A stretch of 64,000 bases of DNA from Laspinema sp. D2d (lineage in GTDB: Bacteria > Cyanobacteriota > Cyanobacteriia > Cyanobacteriales > Laspinemataceae): contig NZ_JAMXFC010000030.1 of assembly GCF_025370755.1 (NCBI RefSeq), positions 1 through 64,000 on the forward strand, in the 5' to 3' direction. Below, piece after piece: positions 27,821 through 37,330 of this stretch (the stretch's first letter is position 1; every line of letters begins with the position of its first letter). The position numbers and the translations under genes are program-made. Under the pieces are notes generated by a model that ran no database searches, was not told the origin of the DNA, and saw only the letters and a list, made by a program, of their open reading frames with translations.

Positions 27821-28657
27821 TTAAACCTGTACCGCTGGCCGATGGGTGGCCCATTGTTGCAGTCGTGCGAGTAGGTAGTCCAGAATTAGCCCGGTCAAGC
27901 CAATGACGAGGACGGCTAGAAATACAGAACTCAGGTTCAGACGGTTCCATTCATCCCAGACGAAAAAGCCGATGCCAATGCCGCCTGTGAGCATTTCAAC
28001 TGCCACAATGACCAGCCAAGCAATCCCTAAACTGATTCGCAATCCGGTGAAAATATAAGGGAGACTCGCGGGCCACAAAATTTTAGTCATTCGCCGCCAC
28101 TGGGACATCTCCAGCACTTCAGCCACCTGAAGATAGTCCTTCGGTACGCTGGCAACTCCCAAGGCGGTGTTAATCAAGGTGGGCCATAGGGAGGTGATGA
28201 AAATAACGAAAATCGCCGAAGGATCGGCCAGGTTGAAGATGGCTAAGGCGATCGGTAACCAGGCAACGGGAGAGACAGGTTTAAAAATCTGGACGATTGG
28301 GTTAATTGCTTTCATTGCCCGAGGAGAGAGCCCAATCCAGAACCCAACGGGAATGGCAACTAAGGTACCTAAGCCGAAACCCAAAAGGACCCGGCGCAAG
28401 CTGGCTAAGAGTAGCCAGCCAATGCCTAAGTCGCCCGGTCCCCGGCGATAAAAGGGATTGAGAATGTAGTCCAGATTTGCCACCAGTGCCTCCCAAGGAG
28501 TCGGCATCAGGGTGGTAAAAAAGGTGGCGATCGCCCACCACAGGGCAATAATCACGGCAAAACCAATCGCCGGTAACAGTACCGAGTCGAGTTGGAGCAG
28601 GCGACGCGGTGCGTATGAAAAACTGCTGCCCTTACGGGTAGCGATACGTCTACTCAT
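27821..28657 (-). CDS. NitT/TauT-type ABC transporter permease (NrtB/CmpB-like)
   Basis: Inner-membrane subunit of 278 residues with about six helices (first at 31-50, LPAIGFAVIIALWWAIATFF). The EAA-type loop that docks the ATPase is in PKDYLQVAEVLEMSQWRRMTKILWPASLPYIFTGLRISLG. It is the first gene of the operon, an order (permease, receptor, ATPase) that differs from nrtABCD, cmpABCD and cynABD, where the receptor comes first. A roughly 257-base leader with several hairpins precedes it. Confidence 0.92.
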   Translation of the reverse strand: MSRRIATRKGSSFSYAPRRLLQLDSVLLPAIGFAVIIALWWAIATFFTTLMPTPWEALVANLDYILNPFYRRGPGDLGIGWLLLASLRRVLLGFGLGTLVAIPVGFWIGLSPRAMKAINPIVQIFKPVSPVAWLPIALAIFNLADPSAIFVIFITSLWPTLINTALGVASVPKDYLQVAEVLEMSQWRRMTKILWPASLPYIFTGLRISLGIAWLVIVAVEMLTGGIGIGFFVWDEWNRLNLSSVFLAVLVIGLTGLILDYLLARLQQWATHRPAVQV

Positions 28658-28731
28658 TTAATTTAACCCTCAGAGTCTAGGACCAAAGGGAGTAAGTCGT
28701 AGCGATACTTGGCCTAGGACACTAAAGCAGT

Positions 28732-28886
28732 CAGGTTATAAATATCCTGTACTTCAGTCTCCTCTCAATGCCTACGAGGTTAGCTGACGGGCTAGAGCTG
28801 AGAGATGCTCTTCTTTCTCATTTTCAACGAAAGATTCGCCCCGATATATGGTTCCCCCGCTTTAGGACGATCGCAGACAAGCTGCG
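28732..28886 (-). promoter_or_regulatory. Hairpin-rich 5' leader of the ABC operon (candidate riboswitch-like RNA)
   Basis: Read on the - strand the leader can form, in order: CGCAG-N5-CTGCG (28886-28872); AGAGC-N8-GCTCT (28811-28794); a two-step stem TCAG-CTAA-CCTC-N11-GAGG-AGA-CTGA (28787-28754) with an asymmetric internal loop; and CAGG-N10-CCTG (28749-28732). The ATG is 75 bases further on. I could not match it by eye to TPP, guanidine-I (ykkC), glnA or fluoride motifs. A regulatory role is inferred from leader length and structure only. Confidence 0.45.
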
Positions 28887-28920
28887 GCTCCAAAATTAGG
28901 CTGACTTACTCTTGCCCTTT

Positions 28921-28950
28921 ATTCTTACGAAAAATTTTCGCAAATGTCAA
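28921..28950 (-). promoter_or_regulatory. Sigma-70-type promoter of the ABC operon
   Basis: On the - strand a perfect TTGACA (-35, 28950-28945) is followed after 17-18 bases by TAAGAAT as the -10 region. Transcription would begin near 28915, giving a leader of about 257 bases. Confidence 0.5.
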
Positions 28951-29104
28951 GGGGGGGAGGGAATTTAATTTTTTTGTTTTTAGGGGCCGGACTTAATATA
29001 CTCCGCAAGGACTACCTCTAAAGGAGTGAGTATAAATATTTATAGTGACTCTTTCTGGGAACTCTCTTGATACAAACACCTTGACCAGACCAGATTTATA
29101 GAAT
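28951..29104. other. Intergenic stretch with a 14-bp AT palindrome
   Basis: TATAAATATTTATA at 29031-29044 is a perfect palindrome, and with the preceding G it also reads GTA-N8-TAT, one base off the NtcA consensus. It lies over 80 bases upstream of the proposed promoter, so a link to nitrogen control is weak. No gene seen. Confidence 0.35.
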
Positions 29105-29578
29105 CTAGGAATTAGTAAATTTGATAGGAGTTGCCTGTAAAATGGTTACCCCTAACGGCAAGACTTTTGAGCCAAGTTGTCCTAAGAAGAACTTGATTTT
29201 TAAAGGTTTGGGTAAATCTTTCCAAGCAATTTCAACAAATCCCAAGTGTTCATAAAACTCGACTAACCAGCCCATACATTCTACATAAACTGGGGCTGTC
29301 GCTTCTTTGACTAAATGCTGAACCAAATAAGACCCCAGGCCGCGATCGCGCCAAGACTTCTCAACCACTAAACTTCCCAACTCTTGACAGTCTGCAAATT
29401 GTCGTAATTGTCCACAAGCGATGACTTTATCCTGAAACTCAATCACGGAAAAATTCTCCCAGCGCAACTGGGTTGGGTCTAATTTTGCCTGAAATACTAA
29501 CTTGCGAATTGTCCCTAAATCTTCAGGAATGGCAGGGCGGAGAATACAGCCCGGAGGCAAAGACTTTGATGCAGCCAT
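29105..29578 (-). CDS. GNAT family N-acetyltransferase
   Basis: Acetyl-CoA-dependent acyltransferase of 157 residues. The N-terminal strand is CILRPAIPEDLGTIRKLVF; the acetyl-CoA loop is in LVVEKSWRDRGLGSYLVQHL (pattern R-x-x-G-x-G). A later YVECMGWLVEFYEHLGFVEI is the usual final strand-helix unit. The acceptor substrate is unknown; the size and layout resemble stand-alone GNATs acting on small amines or protein N-termini. It is 91 bases downstream of chlD on the same strand and may be its last operon member. Confidence 0.88.
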   Translation of the reverse strand: MAASKSLPPGCILRPAIPEDLGTIRKLVFQAKLDPTQLRWENFSVIEFQDKVIACGQLRQFADCQELGSLVVEKSWRDRGLGSYLVQHLVKEATAPVYVECMGWLVEFYEHLGFVEIAWKDLPKPLKIKFFLGQLGSKVLPLGVTILQATPIKFTNS

Positions 29579-29669
29579 GACTTATATTCAGTAGCAAGAA
29601 TAAAACCGAAACGGGGACAGGGAGAAGGAAGAATTAATCTCCTAATTCTCCCCTGTGCCATGTCCAATG

Positions 29670-31718
29670 CTAACGAGATTTCATTTCGGCTAGGGCACCT
29701 CTCGCCATATCGGCGATCGCCCGGTCTGTGGCCTTGGGTAAACTATAATATCGACCCCCTGCCGCTTTGGCTAACTCTTTCGCAAATCCGGTGGAAACAA
29801 ACTTATTCTCTGTATCAATCATCAACAACTGCATTCCCACCCCGCGAATTTTACCCGCAATATCGAGCAATTCCGCCTTAATATCCGGTTTCTCACCTTC
29901 AATTTGCGGTTCACCCAGGGACCGCGATAAGGGAACATTCCCCCGTCCATCAGTAATGGCAACGATCGCCACCTGACCGATATCCCCGGATTGTTGAGCA
30001 TTTAGCCCCACCCGCACTGCCGTGCTTAACCCGTGGGCTAAGGGTGATCCACCACCACAGGGCAAGCGTTCCAACCGTCTGCGGGCCGAAGTAATCGATC
30101 GCGTCGGAGGTAGCAACACATCCGCCTGTTCTCCCCGGAACGGAATCAAGGCAATTTGGTCGCGGTTTTGATAGGCTTCCGTCAGCAGTTGTAAGACAGC
30201 CCCTTTTGCCGATTGCATCCGGTTGAGTGCCATCGAGCCCGAGGCATCCACCACAAAGATAATTAAAGACCCGGCTTTTCTCGCCAAGCGCTTTGAGCGC
30301 AAATCTCCTTGTTCTACAATCACCTTTCGGTCCGGTTGCCGTTCCCGACGGGCTTTTTGATAGGGGGCCGCAGCGCGTAACGTGGCATCAACCGCCACCC
30401 GTTGCACTTTACCCTTGGGTAACATCGGCTTAATATACCGTCCGCGATCGTCAGAAAAAATAATGCTGCGACTGCCTGATTTACCTTGCCGCTTCGCCAT
30501 TTGTGCGAAATACAGCACACTCGGGTCCATGATCACCCCTTCAGGATCGAACAAAAACTCTTCGGGAATACTTTGTTCCTGTTCCGGTTGTTCCTGTTCG
30601 TCTTCTTCTTCCGGTTCTTCCTCGTCCGGTTCGTCTTGTTGCTGATCCGAGTTGTCTTGCGGCGGTGGCGGTGGTGGTGGCGGTGGCGGTTGTTGTTCCT
30701 CCGGTGGGGTTTGGACAATGGTGCAACGAGGAACAATGACTAATTCCACCGCCCGACGCAGGTCCTCGGCATTCACTGTAGTACGCCCATCCAGGGCCGC
30801 CGATGCCTTGGCGACACGCAGGGCAAATAATTCGGCGCGATGTCCCTGAACCCCGCCTCGGAGGGCTTCATTGACGAGATAGGCGATTTGGTCCGAGTTA
30901 ATTTCCACATCCTTTAACCATTCTCGGGCGAGGAGAATTTGGGTTTTCAGGTTGTCAATGTCTTCGGTGTATTGGTGTAAGAACGCCTGGGGAGAAGCGG
31001 AGTAGGATAAGGCTTGTTCTACTGCTTCCACGCGCTGATCGAGGCCGAGGACCCCATCTGCTGAGAGGGTAATGGCAATGCGATCGAGGAGATGTTCACG
31101 CAGGGACCCTTCCTCGGGGTTATAGGTGGCAATAAACAAGGGTTTGCAGGGATGTTGGAAGCTAATCCCTTCCCGTTCGATTTGGTTGCGTCCATCGGTG
31201 AGGACGCTTAACAGCAGGTTGGCAATTTGGTCATCGAGGAGGTTGATTTCATCGATATAGAGTACCCCCCGATGCGCTTGGGCGAGTAAACCCGGTTGAA
31301 ATACCGTGTCCCCTTGCTTGACCGACTGTTCCACATCCACGGATCCTAACAGGCGGTCTTCTGTGACCCCGAGAGGGATTTGTACAAAGGGGGCGGGAAT
31401 GATTTGAGTGGGAACCTCATCGGGAGTGGTGCCGTTGGTCCCCGAGTGGGGGTAAGCTTCTCGGGTGAGGTCGTCCCATTCATCGGGATTGGTGGGATTG
31501 CAGTTGGCGATCGAGTCTTTGACGACTTCAATTGGGGGTAACAGGGCGTGAATGGCACGCGCCATCACGGATTTGGCGGTTCCCCGACGACCGGCGATCG
31601 CCAGTCCTCCCAATCCGGGGTCTACTGCGGTTAACAGTAGGGCGAGTTTAATCGCCTCCTGACCGACAACTGCTGTCAGAGGAAATGCTGTGAGGGTAGA
31701 GGTGCTGGGCGCGGGCAT
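29670..31718 (-). CDS. chlD: Magnesium chelatase subunit D
   Basis: ChlD, 682 residues, part of the ChlI-ChlD-ChlH complex that inserts Mg2+ into protoporphyrin IX, the first committed step of chlorophyll synthesis. The N-terminal AAA+-like domain (about 1-320; [34 protein letters not shown]) contacts ChlI. A poly-Pro and acidic hinge (about 325-385, ten Pro in a row, then Glu/Asp/Gln-rich) follows. The C-terminal von Willebrand A domain has the MIDAS site DASGSM. Length and order are normal for cyanobacteria. Confidence 0.96.
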   Translation of the reverse strand: MPAPSTSTLTAFPLTAVVGQEAIKLALLLTAVDPGLGGLAIAGRRGTAKSVMARAIHALLPPIEVVKDSIANCNPTNPDEWDDLTREAYPHSGTNGTTPDEVPTQIIPAPFVQIPLGVTEDRLLGSVDVEQSVKQGDTVFQPGLLAQAHRGVLYIDEINLLDDQIANLLLSVLTDGRNQIEREGISFQHPCKPLFIATYNPEEGSLREHLLDRIAITLSADGVLGLDQRVEAVEQALSYSASPQAFLHQYTEDIDNLKTQILLAREWLKDVEINSDQIAYLVNEALRGGVQGHRAELFALRVAKASAALDGRTTVNAEDLRRAVELVIVPRCTIVQTPPEEQQPPPPPPPPPPQDNSDQQQDEPDEEEPEEEDEQEQPEQEQSIPEEFLFDPEGVIMDPSVLYFAQMAKRQGKSGSRSIIFSDDRGRYIKPMLPKGKVQRVAVDATLRAAAPYQKARRERQPDRKVIVEQGDLRSKRLARKAGSLIIFVVDASGSMALNRMQSAKGAVLQLLTEAYQNRDQIALIPFRGEQADVLLPPTRSITSARRRLERLPCGGGSPLAHGLSTAVRVGLNAQQSGDIGQVAIVAITDGRGNVPLSRSLGEPQIEGEKPDIKAELLDIAGKIRGVGMQLLMIDTENKFVSTGFAKELAKAAGGRYYSLPKATDRAIADMARGALAEMKSR

Positions 31719-31895
31719 GGTTTGAATAATTGCTAGTCCAAAGGTTCAGAATATCAAAAAAGCGGGCGGGTCCGGGGATTTTTTAGTGCGGAGGGGCAGT
31801 TGCCTCAGTTCAAAATCACCGCCCCTCTCGCCAATCTGTCGAAGTCATGAGCTATATTCCTAGAGGAAAGTCTATTATTTTAAAGAACAACACCT

Positions 31896-32981
31896 GTGAA
31901 ATTTGGTCAATGGCTGGGGTTTGTTGCCATTCTGATTTCCCTTTATATTTTGTGGGAAATTCGGCAATTGTTGTTACTGTTATTTGTTGCAGTTGTTTTT
32001 GCTACTGCGCTCAATAGTATTGCCAAGCAGTTCCAAACGCGGTTACGTCTCAACCGCACCGTTGCTATTTTCATCACGCTGTGTTTGACAGTTTTGTTCT
32101 ATGTGCTGTTTATTTGGCTGGTGGTTCCCCGGTTTATTGAACAGTCGCAAAGGATGATTGAGCTATTACCGCAAGTGTTTGTAGCCTTGCGGCTTTGGCT
32201 GCGATCGGTGGAAACTCAGTTGCCGATTTGGTTACCGCAACCGCCGAGTTTGGCCGAGTTGATTGTGCAGTTACAGCCCTTTGTCCTGCGATCGGTCACG
32301 AATTTTGTCGATTTTTTCTCCAACTCGTTTCGGATTGCCCTTCAACTTTTATTTGTGATTGTGCTGACCTTGATGCTGTTAGCCAATCCGTTGGAATATC
32401 GGCAGGCATTCGTCCGGCTCTTTCCCTCTTTTTATCGCCGCCGTGCCCATGAAATTTTAGATGAATGTGAAATTGGGTTAGGAAACTGGTTTGCCGGAAT
32501 TGCGATTAACTGTATTTTTATTGGGAGTTTAAGTGGAGCCGGACTCTGGATTTTACAAGTGGACTTAGTGTTAGTTCATGCCTTGATGGCAGGGCTCTTT
32601 AATTTTATCCCCAATATTGGCCCAACCATGAGCGCGGTATTTCCTTTAATGATTGCTTTATTAGATGCACCTTGGAAAGCTTTAGCGGTGTTAATTTGGT
32701 ATATCCTCATTCAACAGATTGAAAGTTATTGGTTAACGCCTACGGTGATGGCAAAACAAGTTTCTCTGTTACCCGCAGTCACCTTAGTGGCCCAAATTTT
32801 CTTTGCCAGTGTGTTTGGAGTGTTGGGATTATTATTAGCGCTTCCGCTGACGGTGGTGGCTCAGATTTGGATTCAAGAGTTATATTTTAAAGATATTATG
32901 GACAAATGGAAGAATAAACCTTCTAAATATGAACTTGAGGCTGGCGATCGCCAGGGGGAAACGGTCACCGAATCTATATAA
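31896..32981 (+). CDS. AI-2E (PerM/DUF20) family membrane transporter
   Basis: Polytopic protein of 361 residues with seven or eight helices, of the AI-2 exporter/PerM family; real substrates in cyanobacteria are not known. Typical segments are LFNFIPNIGPTMSAVFPLMIALLDAPWKALAVLIWYILIQQIESYWLTP and LLALPLTVVAQIW. The start codon is GTG, giving MKFGQWLGFVAI, which runs straight into the first helix; an earlier ATG is not available in frame. It is transcribed divergently from chlD with 177 bases between, and ends at a terminator hairpin. Confidence 0.88.
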   Translation: MKFGQWLGFVAILISLYILWEIRQLLLLLFVAVVFATALNSIAKQFQTRLRLNRTVAIFITLCLTVLFYVLFIWLVVPRFIEQSQRMIELLPQVFVALRLWLRSVETQLPIWLPQPPSLAELIVQLQPFVLRSVTNFVDFFSNSFRIALQLLFVIVLTLMLLANPLEYRQAFVRLFPSFYRRRAHEILDECEIGLGNWFAGIAINCIFIGSLSGAGLWILQVDLVLVHALMAGLFNFIPNIGPTMSAVFPLMIALLDAPWKALAVLIWYILIQQIESYWLTPTVMAKQVSLLPAVTLVAQIFFASVFGVLGLLLALPLTVVAQIWIQELYFKDIMDKWKNKPSKYELEAGDRQGETVTESI

Positions 32982-33041
32982 AATCAGCCGGAGTGATTAA
33001 CCATAGACTGTTTGCTTTGATTCAGGGATCAATCCCCCCAA

Positions 33042-33065
33042 CCCCCCTTATGAAGGGGGGCTTTT
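33042..33065 (+). terminator. G/C-tract hairpin terminator
   Basis: CCCCCCTT-ATG-AAGGGGGG followed by CTTTT, 60 bases after the transporter stop. The same ATCCCCCCAACCCCCC context occurs near 4260 and 48888, so the terminator belongs to a dispersed repeat family. Confidence 0.75.
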
Positions 33066-33099
33066 GAAGAGTTTCTAAGAAGTATCAAGCTGATTAGGA

Positions 33100-35175
33100 T
33101 TAAATCCGGGGGGGAAAATGAGCGACAATCGTTGCAACATCAGGATGTGAACGAACGATCGCTTCTGGTTCTACTAATCTCCCCGATGACCCAAAGGCTT
33201 GATGTTGATGGGAACCGGAGGTTAAGATTAATAAATCATCGGTTTTGAGCATTCTCGATACTTTTCTGACAAAGTTTCCCCGCAGGCGTTGCACTGGAGT
33301 GGTTTCACTTAGTCCAAACGCTTCGAGGTCAAACTCAACGTCTTTAGAACCCCCAGTGACAATCAATAATAACTGTAAGTTAGCCTTGAGTTCAGTGGCG
33401 ATAGTATTAGCAATTTCTAGGGCTTGTTTAAATTCCCAAGAGGTGGTTTCCACGTCCGTGGCGGCGACAAAGATGCGGGCGGTATTTTCGATAGGTTGGG
33501 GAAATCGGGTAATCAGAACCGGAACTGGCGATCGGCGCACAATCCGATCAATCACGTCCCCAAAGAAATTTTCTCGATAGGTGGAATATCCTTTCCACCC
33601 ACAAATAATTAAGGTGGCATTCCGTTCCGAGGCACTGCGCACAATTCCCCCGGAGATTTCCGCATCAATTCGACCAATGGGTTCCACGGCTACGGTTGCA
33701 GCATGAGCAATGGTTTCTGCTGCCGCTAATAACTGGGTTTGTTGAATCCTTTGCTCTGGAGAAATCTTACTATTTTTATCCGAAAGAACGTGCAAGGGGA
33801 GCAAGGTTCCTTTAGAATTTTTTGCCAGCAAAATTGCTAAAGTCAACAGGTTATCTTCTGTGCTGGGGTTAGCAACAGGAACCAAAACGCGATCGGTTAA
33901 CCCGGCACTTTCCAGGGTTGTTGTTTTCTCCTCGGGTTTCACCCCTTTTCCCCACTTGGCAGTAATCCAGGGAGAGGCAATACAACTGACGAGAATCATC
34001 GCAATAATGCCATTAACGGTGACCTCATCCACCAGTTTTATCTCATAAGCAACGGTAATTGCGGCTAAAGTAGAAGCCGCTTGGGCAACAGACAACCCAA
34101 ACATAACCATCGTATTGGGAAAGGTCCAGCCAAAAAACTTCCCGGAACCCCAAGCGGCTAGATATTTAGCCAAAAACTCAGCCCCAATCATCACCCCCGC
34201 CACCACGAGCGATCGCGGTTCACTAATCAGAATCATCGGGTCAATTAACATCCCCACGGAAAGCAGAAAGAAGGGGACAAAGAGCGTATTTCCAATAAAC
34301 TGAATCCGATTCATTAAAGGACTCAAAGCCGGAATCAATTGAGTAATGGCAACTCCTGCTAAAAACGCTCCAATAATTGCTTCGATTTCAATCAATTGAG
34401 CGACATAAGAAACCACCAGCAAAGTGGCAACCACAAAAGTAAATTCTGCCCCTTCATCATGCCCAAATTTTCTGAAAAACCATCGCCCAAGTTTGGGAAC
34501 TCCCCACAAGGTAGCGACGGTATAAATTGCCAAGGCAGGGATGAGAAAGAGCCAAAATTGTAGGGTTAATGCCCCCCCATGCGCTTTGACCACAACGGCT
34601 AATACTAACAACGCCAGGACATTCGTGATTAAGGTTCCGCCCAAAGTGGCAGTTACCGATTGTGCGCGCATGATCCCCAAGCGGGTCAAAACTGGCAATG
34701 CCAACAGGGTATGAGAGGCAAAACAAGAGGCAACTAGAATTGAGGCTAACAAACTATCTCCTAGCAACAACATCGCCCCAGTTCCCAATACCATCGGAAT
34801 GGCAAAGGTTGCCAACCCAAAGATAATGGCTTTATCGGCATTGAGTTTGAGGTCATCTAAACTGGTTTCTAACCCCGCCATAAACATTAAAAATAGTAAC
34901 CCCACGGTGCCTAATAGCACAATGGTCTCATCCCGGGCTAATAATCCCAACCCGTGGGGTCCGATGACGATTCCAGCTAGAATTAAACCCACAATTCCCG
35001 GGAGTTTTAACCGCTCAAACACCAAAGGCGCAATGAGCATCATTGCCATAATAATCAAAAAAATGGCAACGGGGTCTTTAATGGGGCCGCTTAAAACTTG
35101 AGCCAAGGGAGTCCCCATCAACAACGTGGTGATGTCTCCCCCATTCGTTTCAATGAACGGCCAAAGGTTTGCCAT
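33100..35175 (-). CDS. CPA2 cation/proton antiporter with C-terminal USP domain
   Basis: 691 residues. The first 430 or so form a 12-13-helix Na+(K+)/H+ exchanger of the KefB/NapA type (LPGIVGLILAGIVIGPHGLGLL, GAFLAGVAITQL, LLFLMFMAGLETSLDDL). The C-terminal half is a soluble region with universal-stress-protein-like units (DRVLVPVANPSTEDNLLTLAILLAK, NATLIICGWKGYSTYRENFFGDVIDRIVRRSPVPVLI), which usually bind a nucleotide and may gate transport. It is likely involved in pH or salt homeostasis. It is monocistronic, convergent with the AI-2E gene, with 718 non-coding bases upstream. Confidence 0.93.
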   Translation of the reverse strand: MANLWPFIETNGGDITTLLMGTPLAQVLSGPIKDPVAIFLIIMAMMLIAPLVFERLKLPGIVGLILAGIVIGPHGLGLLARDETIVLLGTVGLLFLMFMAGLETSLDDLKLNADKAIIFGLATFAIPMVLGTGAMLLLGDSLLASILVASCFASHTLLALPVLTRLGIMRAQSVTATLGGTLITNVLALLVLAVVVKAHGGALTLQFWLFLIPALAIYTVATLWGVPKLGRWFFRKFGHDEGAEFTFVVATLLVVSYVAQLIEIEAIIGAFLAGVAITQLIPALSPLMNRIQFIGNTLFVPFFLLSVGMLIDPMILISEPRSLVVAGVMIGAEFLAKYLAAWGSGKFFGWTFPNTMVMFGLSVAQAASTLAAITVAYEIKLVDEVTVNGIIAMILVSCIASPWITAKWGKGVKPEEKTTTLESAGLTDRVLVPVANPSTEDNLLTLAILLAKNSKGTLLPLHVLSDKNSKISPEQRIQQTQLLAAAETIAHAATVAVEPIGRIDAEISGGIVRSASERNATLIICGWKGYSTYRENFFGDVIDRIVRRSPVPVLITRFPQPIENTARIFVAATDVETTSWEFKQALEIANTIATELKANLQLLLIVTGGSKDVEFDLEAFGLSETTPVQRLRGNFVRKVSRMLKTDDLLILTSGSHQHQAFGSSGRLVEPEAIVRSHPDVATIVAHFPPRI

Positions 35176-35893
35176 AAACGAACTCCTGGTAATTGAATTT
35201 GTAAGAGGTGCTTTTGTATTCCTGAGTTTATAACATATTTTTTAATTTTTGCCTTTACCGTAAAGTTGAAAGCAAAAATGAATAACTACTTTTCTTAAAT
35301 ATTGACTCTAATCTTTTAGGATTAACCTAGAGAATACTTGAGAAACATTGGTAATCTTATAAACCGGAAATATCTTTTTACTTATAAGATTAAAATCCAG
35401 AAATTAACTCTCCCTAGAGGAAGATTTACAAGGGGTAAGTTTTAGGCACAATCTTTAAAGAGGGTCGGCAAGGCAGCAGAAGCCGAACTAATCGAATCAA
35501 CGGGAGTAAAATTGTTTCTTAAATTACCATCAGGCTACCTGACTAAGCGGGAAAGCCAACCTTTTGCGTGCGATCGCCCACATCCGATCTGATCGCCTCT
35601 GACTTCATCCAGGGTTGAGGAGAGTACCCCTGGCGGAAATTGGCAACTTAGACAAGCGATCGCACCTAAGTAGGAGCAGCTTTGTTAAACTGAAACCTAG
35701 GACTTCAATAGAGGATTCGAGTAAGGGGACAAGACATCGGGTTTCTGGCACAGATTGGCTGCTAATTCTTACAGATTTTGTAAACAACCCCGGCTGGCGT
35801 TGTCAAGATGAAACCGATGCTCTAAATACCCTGATGTCCTTGCAGAAGCGATCGCCTACGAATGGCAGTACCAAGGGATGACTGAGTAGTACC
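35176..35893. other. Intergenic region between antiporter and Nif3-like gene
   Basis: 718 bases, divergent promoters on both sides. Contains an 11-bp perfect inverted repeat TAATCTTATAA/TTATAAGATTA (35352-35392, 19-base spacer) about 180 bases upstream of the antiporter start. An 88-codon frame at 35615-35881 gives no protein-like sequence. I see no other structure. Confidence 0.5.
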
Positions 35894-36697
35894 ATGAAGA
35901 TTTCCGAGCTAATACAATGGTTTGAAGGCTGGGCTAACCCAGTATGGCAAGAAAAGTGGGATAATTGTGGTTGGCAAATCGAACCGGGAATCTTAACCGA
36001 ACCGGCTGGGGTGTTAGTCTGTTTAACCCCCACCTTAGCCGTGATGGAAGAAGCAATCACCCTCCAACAAAGCGGCGAACCCGTTAATTTAATATTCGCT
36101 CACCATCCCCTGATTTTTGGGGGAGTCAATCGCCTTTGTAGGGGTGAGGCGATTGGGGAAATGGCAAAACTCGCCTTTACCCATCGTATCGGCATTTACA
36201 CCGCTCACACTAACTTTGACCAAGTAAATCATGGGACTGCGGATGTCTTAGCACAATGGTTAAATCTAAAACAAGTTAAGCCGATTGTCCCCACCCAACC
36301 GGGCCTGGGTTATGGACGAATTGGACAACTGGAACCGGCACTTTCCCTCGGGGATTTGTTGACCCTAATTCAAGAGAAATTGCAACCGCCAGAACTGATT
36401 GTATCCCCTACTGAACCTCAGCAGCACATCCGCAGGTTAGCGGTTTTAGGCGGTTCGGGAGCGAGTTATATCGATGCGGTTGTACAAGCTGGTGCTGAGG
36501 CTTATCTCACCTCAGATTGCAAATTTCATCAATTCCAGGAAGCGCGCGATCGCGGCTTAGTTCTGATTGATGCCGGTCATTATGCTACAGAACGCCCCGC
36601 CTGCGATCGGCTCGTCGAAAAATTAAGTAAAGCGGGAGCAAACTGGGTAAAATTGAGTACCCAAGATGAAGATTTCCGCCAGTTTTTTCGAGGATAG
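35894..36697 (+). CDS. Nif3-like dinuclear metal centre protein
   Basis: NIF3/YbgI/DUF34 family, 267 residues; members form hexameric rings with a dinuclear metal site, and a GTP cyclohydrolase-like or metal-insertase role has been proposed. Metal ligands are visible in FAHHPLIFGG (His pair), TAHTNFDQ (His/Asp) and the C-terminal DAGHYATE (His/Glu). The segment RRLAVLGGSGASYIDAVVQAGAEAYLTSDCKFH is characteristic. Length is normal for the version without the long middle insertion. No functional clue comes from its neighbours. Confidence 0.9.
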   Translation: MKISELIQWFEGWANPVWQEKWDNCGWQIEPGILTEPAGVLVCLTPTLAVMEEAITLQQSGEPVNLIFAHHPLIFGGVNRLCRGEAIGEMAKLAFTHRIGIYTAHTNFDQVNHGTADVLAQWLNLKQVKPIVPTQPGLGYGRIGQLEPALSLGDLLTLIQEKLQPPELIVSPTEPQQHIRRLAVLGGSGASYIDAVVQAGAEAYLTSDCKFHQFQEARDRGLVLIDAGHYATERPACDRLVEKLSKAGANWVKLSTQDEDFRQFFRG

Positions 36698-36727
36698 CGC
36701 CGGGGCAAAAAGCCCTTAACAAGTAGA

Positions 36728-37330
36728 GGACTTGTTACCCCTAAGATTGCTTCAAAGAGTCCAAGATTTCTTGAACCACCCACAGGGGTAAGTCAGACAA
36801 TTGAGCAATCTCTTCTAAACTCTCCCCTCGGTTAGCAAGACGTTGTACAAACTCTCGTTTTGCTTTCTGGCGACCTTCTTCGCGACCTTCTTCGCGACCT
36901 TCTTCGCGACCTTCTTCGCGACCTTCTTCACGACCTTCGACAAATGCTTCTTGATAAAAGCGGGTTTGTTTTAAATCTGTAAGTCCTAACATCTTGGCAA
37001 TCTCCTCTCGACTGGCTTGGGGCAGTTTATAAACGATAAAGGACTTGTTATCCCTAGGATTGCTTCAAGGAGTCCAAGATTTCTTGAACTACCGATATGG
37101 GTAAGTCAGACAATTGAGCAATCTCTTCTAAACTTTCTCCTCGGTTAGCAAGACGTTGTACAAACTCTCGTTTTGCTTTCTGGCTACCTTCTTCACGACC
37201 TTCTTCACGACCTTCTTCACGACCTTCAACAAACGCTTCTTGATAAAAGCGGGTTTGTTTTAAATCTGTAAGTCCTAACATCTTGGCAATCTCCTCTCGA
37301 CTAGCTTGGGGTAGTTTATAAACGATAATG
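36728..37330. repeat. Tandem duplication of the 3' end of a DUF2887/Rpn-type gene
   Basis: Copy 1 starts at 36728 and copy 2 at 37041 (313 bases apart); both begin GGACTTGTTA and run through the C-terminal coding part, including the sequence coding VYKLPQASREEIAKMLGLTDL. The copies are about 95 percent alike by eye. They differ in the number of 12-base units coding Arg-Glu-Glu-Gly (five in copy 1, three in copy 2). Confidence 0.85.
36741..36992 (-). pseudogene. Truncated duplicate of the DUF2887/Rpn-like C-terminus
   Basis: An 83-codon frame starting at an internal ATG and equal to the last quarter of the next gene: MLGLTDLKQTRFYQEAFVEG, five REEG units, then QKAKREFVQRLANRGESLEEIAQLSDLPLWVVQEILDSLKQS. 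It lacks the nuclease-like domain. It could still be translated as a small helical protein, perhaps a competing oligomerisation tail, but a duplication remnant is the simpler view. Confidence 0.7.

Noticed and set aside
29030..29043. GTA-N8-TAT as an NtcA site for the ABC operon
   Set aside because: One base off consensus, part of an AT palindrome, and no -10 box at the expected 22-base distance.
30533..30743. Several overlapping frames within chlD rich in Arg/Thr or Ser/Gly
   Set aside because: Shadows of the poly-Pro/acidic hinge codons of chlD.
35615..35881. 88-codon frame upstream of the Nif3-like gene
   Set aside because: Translation is not protein-like and has no ribosome site.
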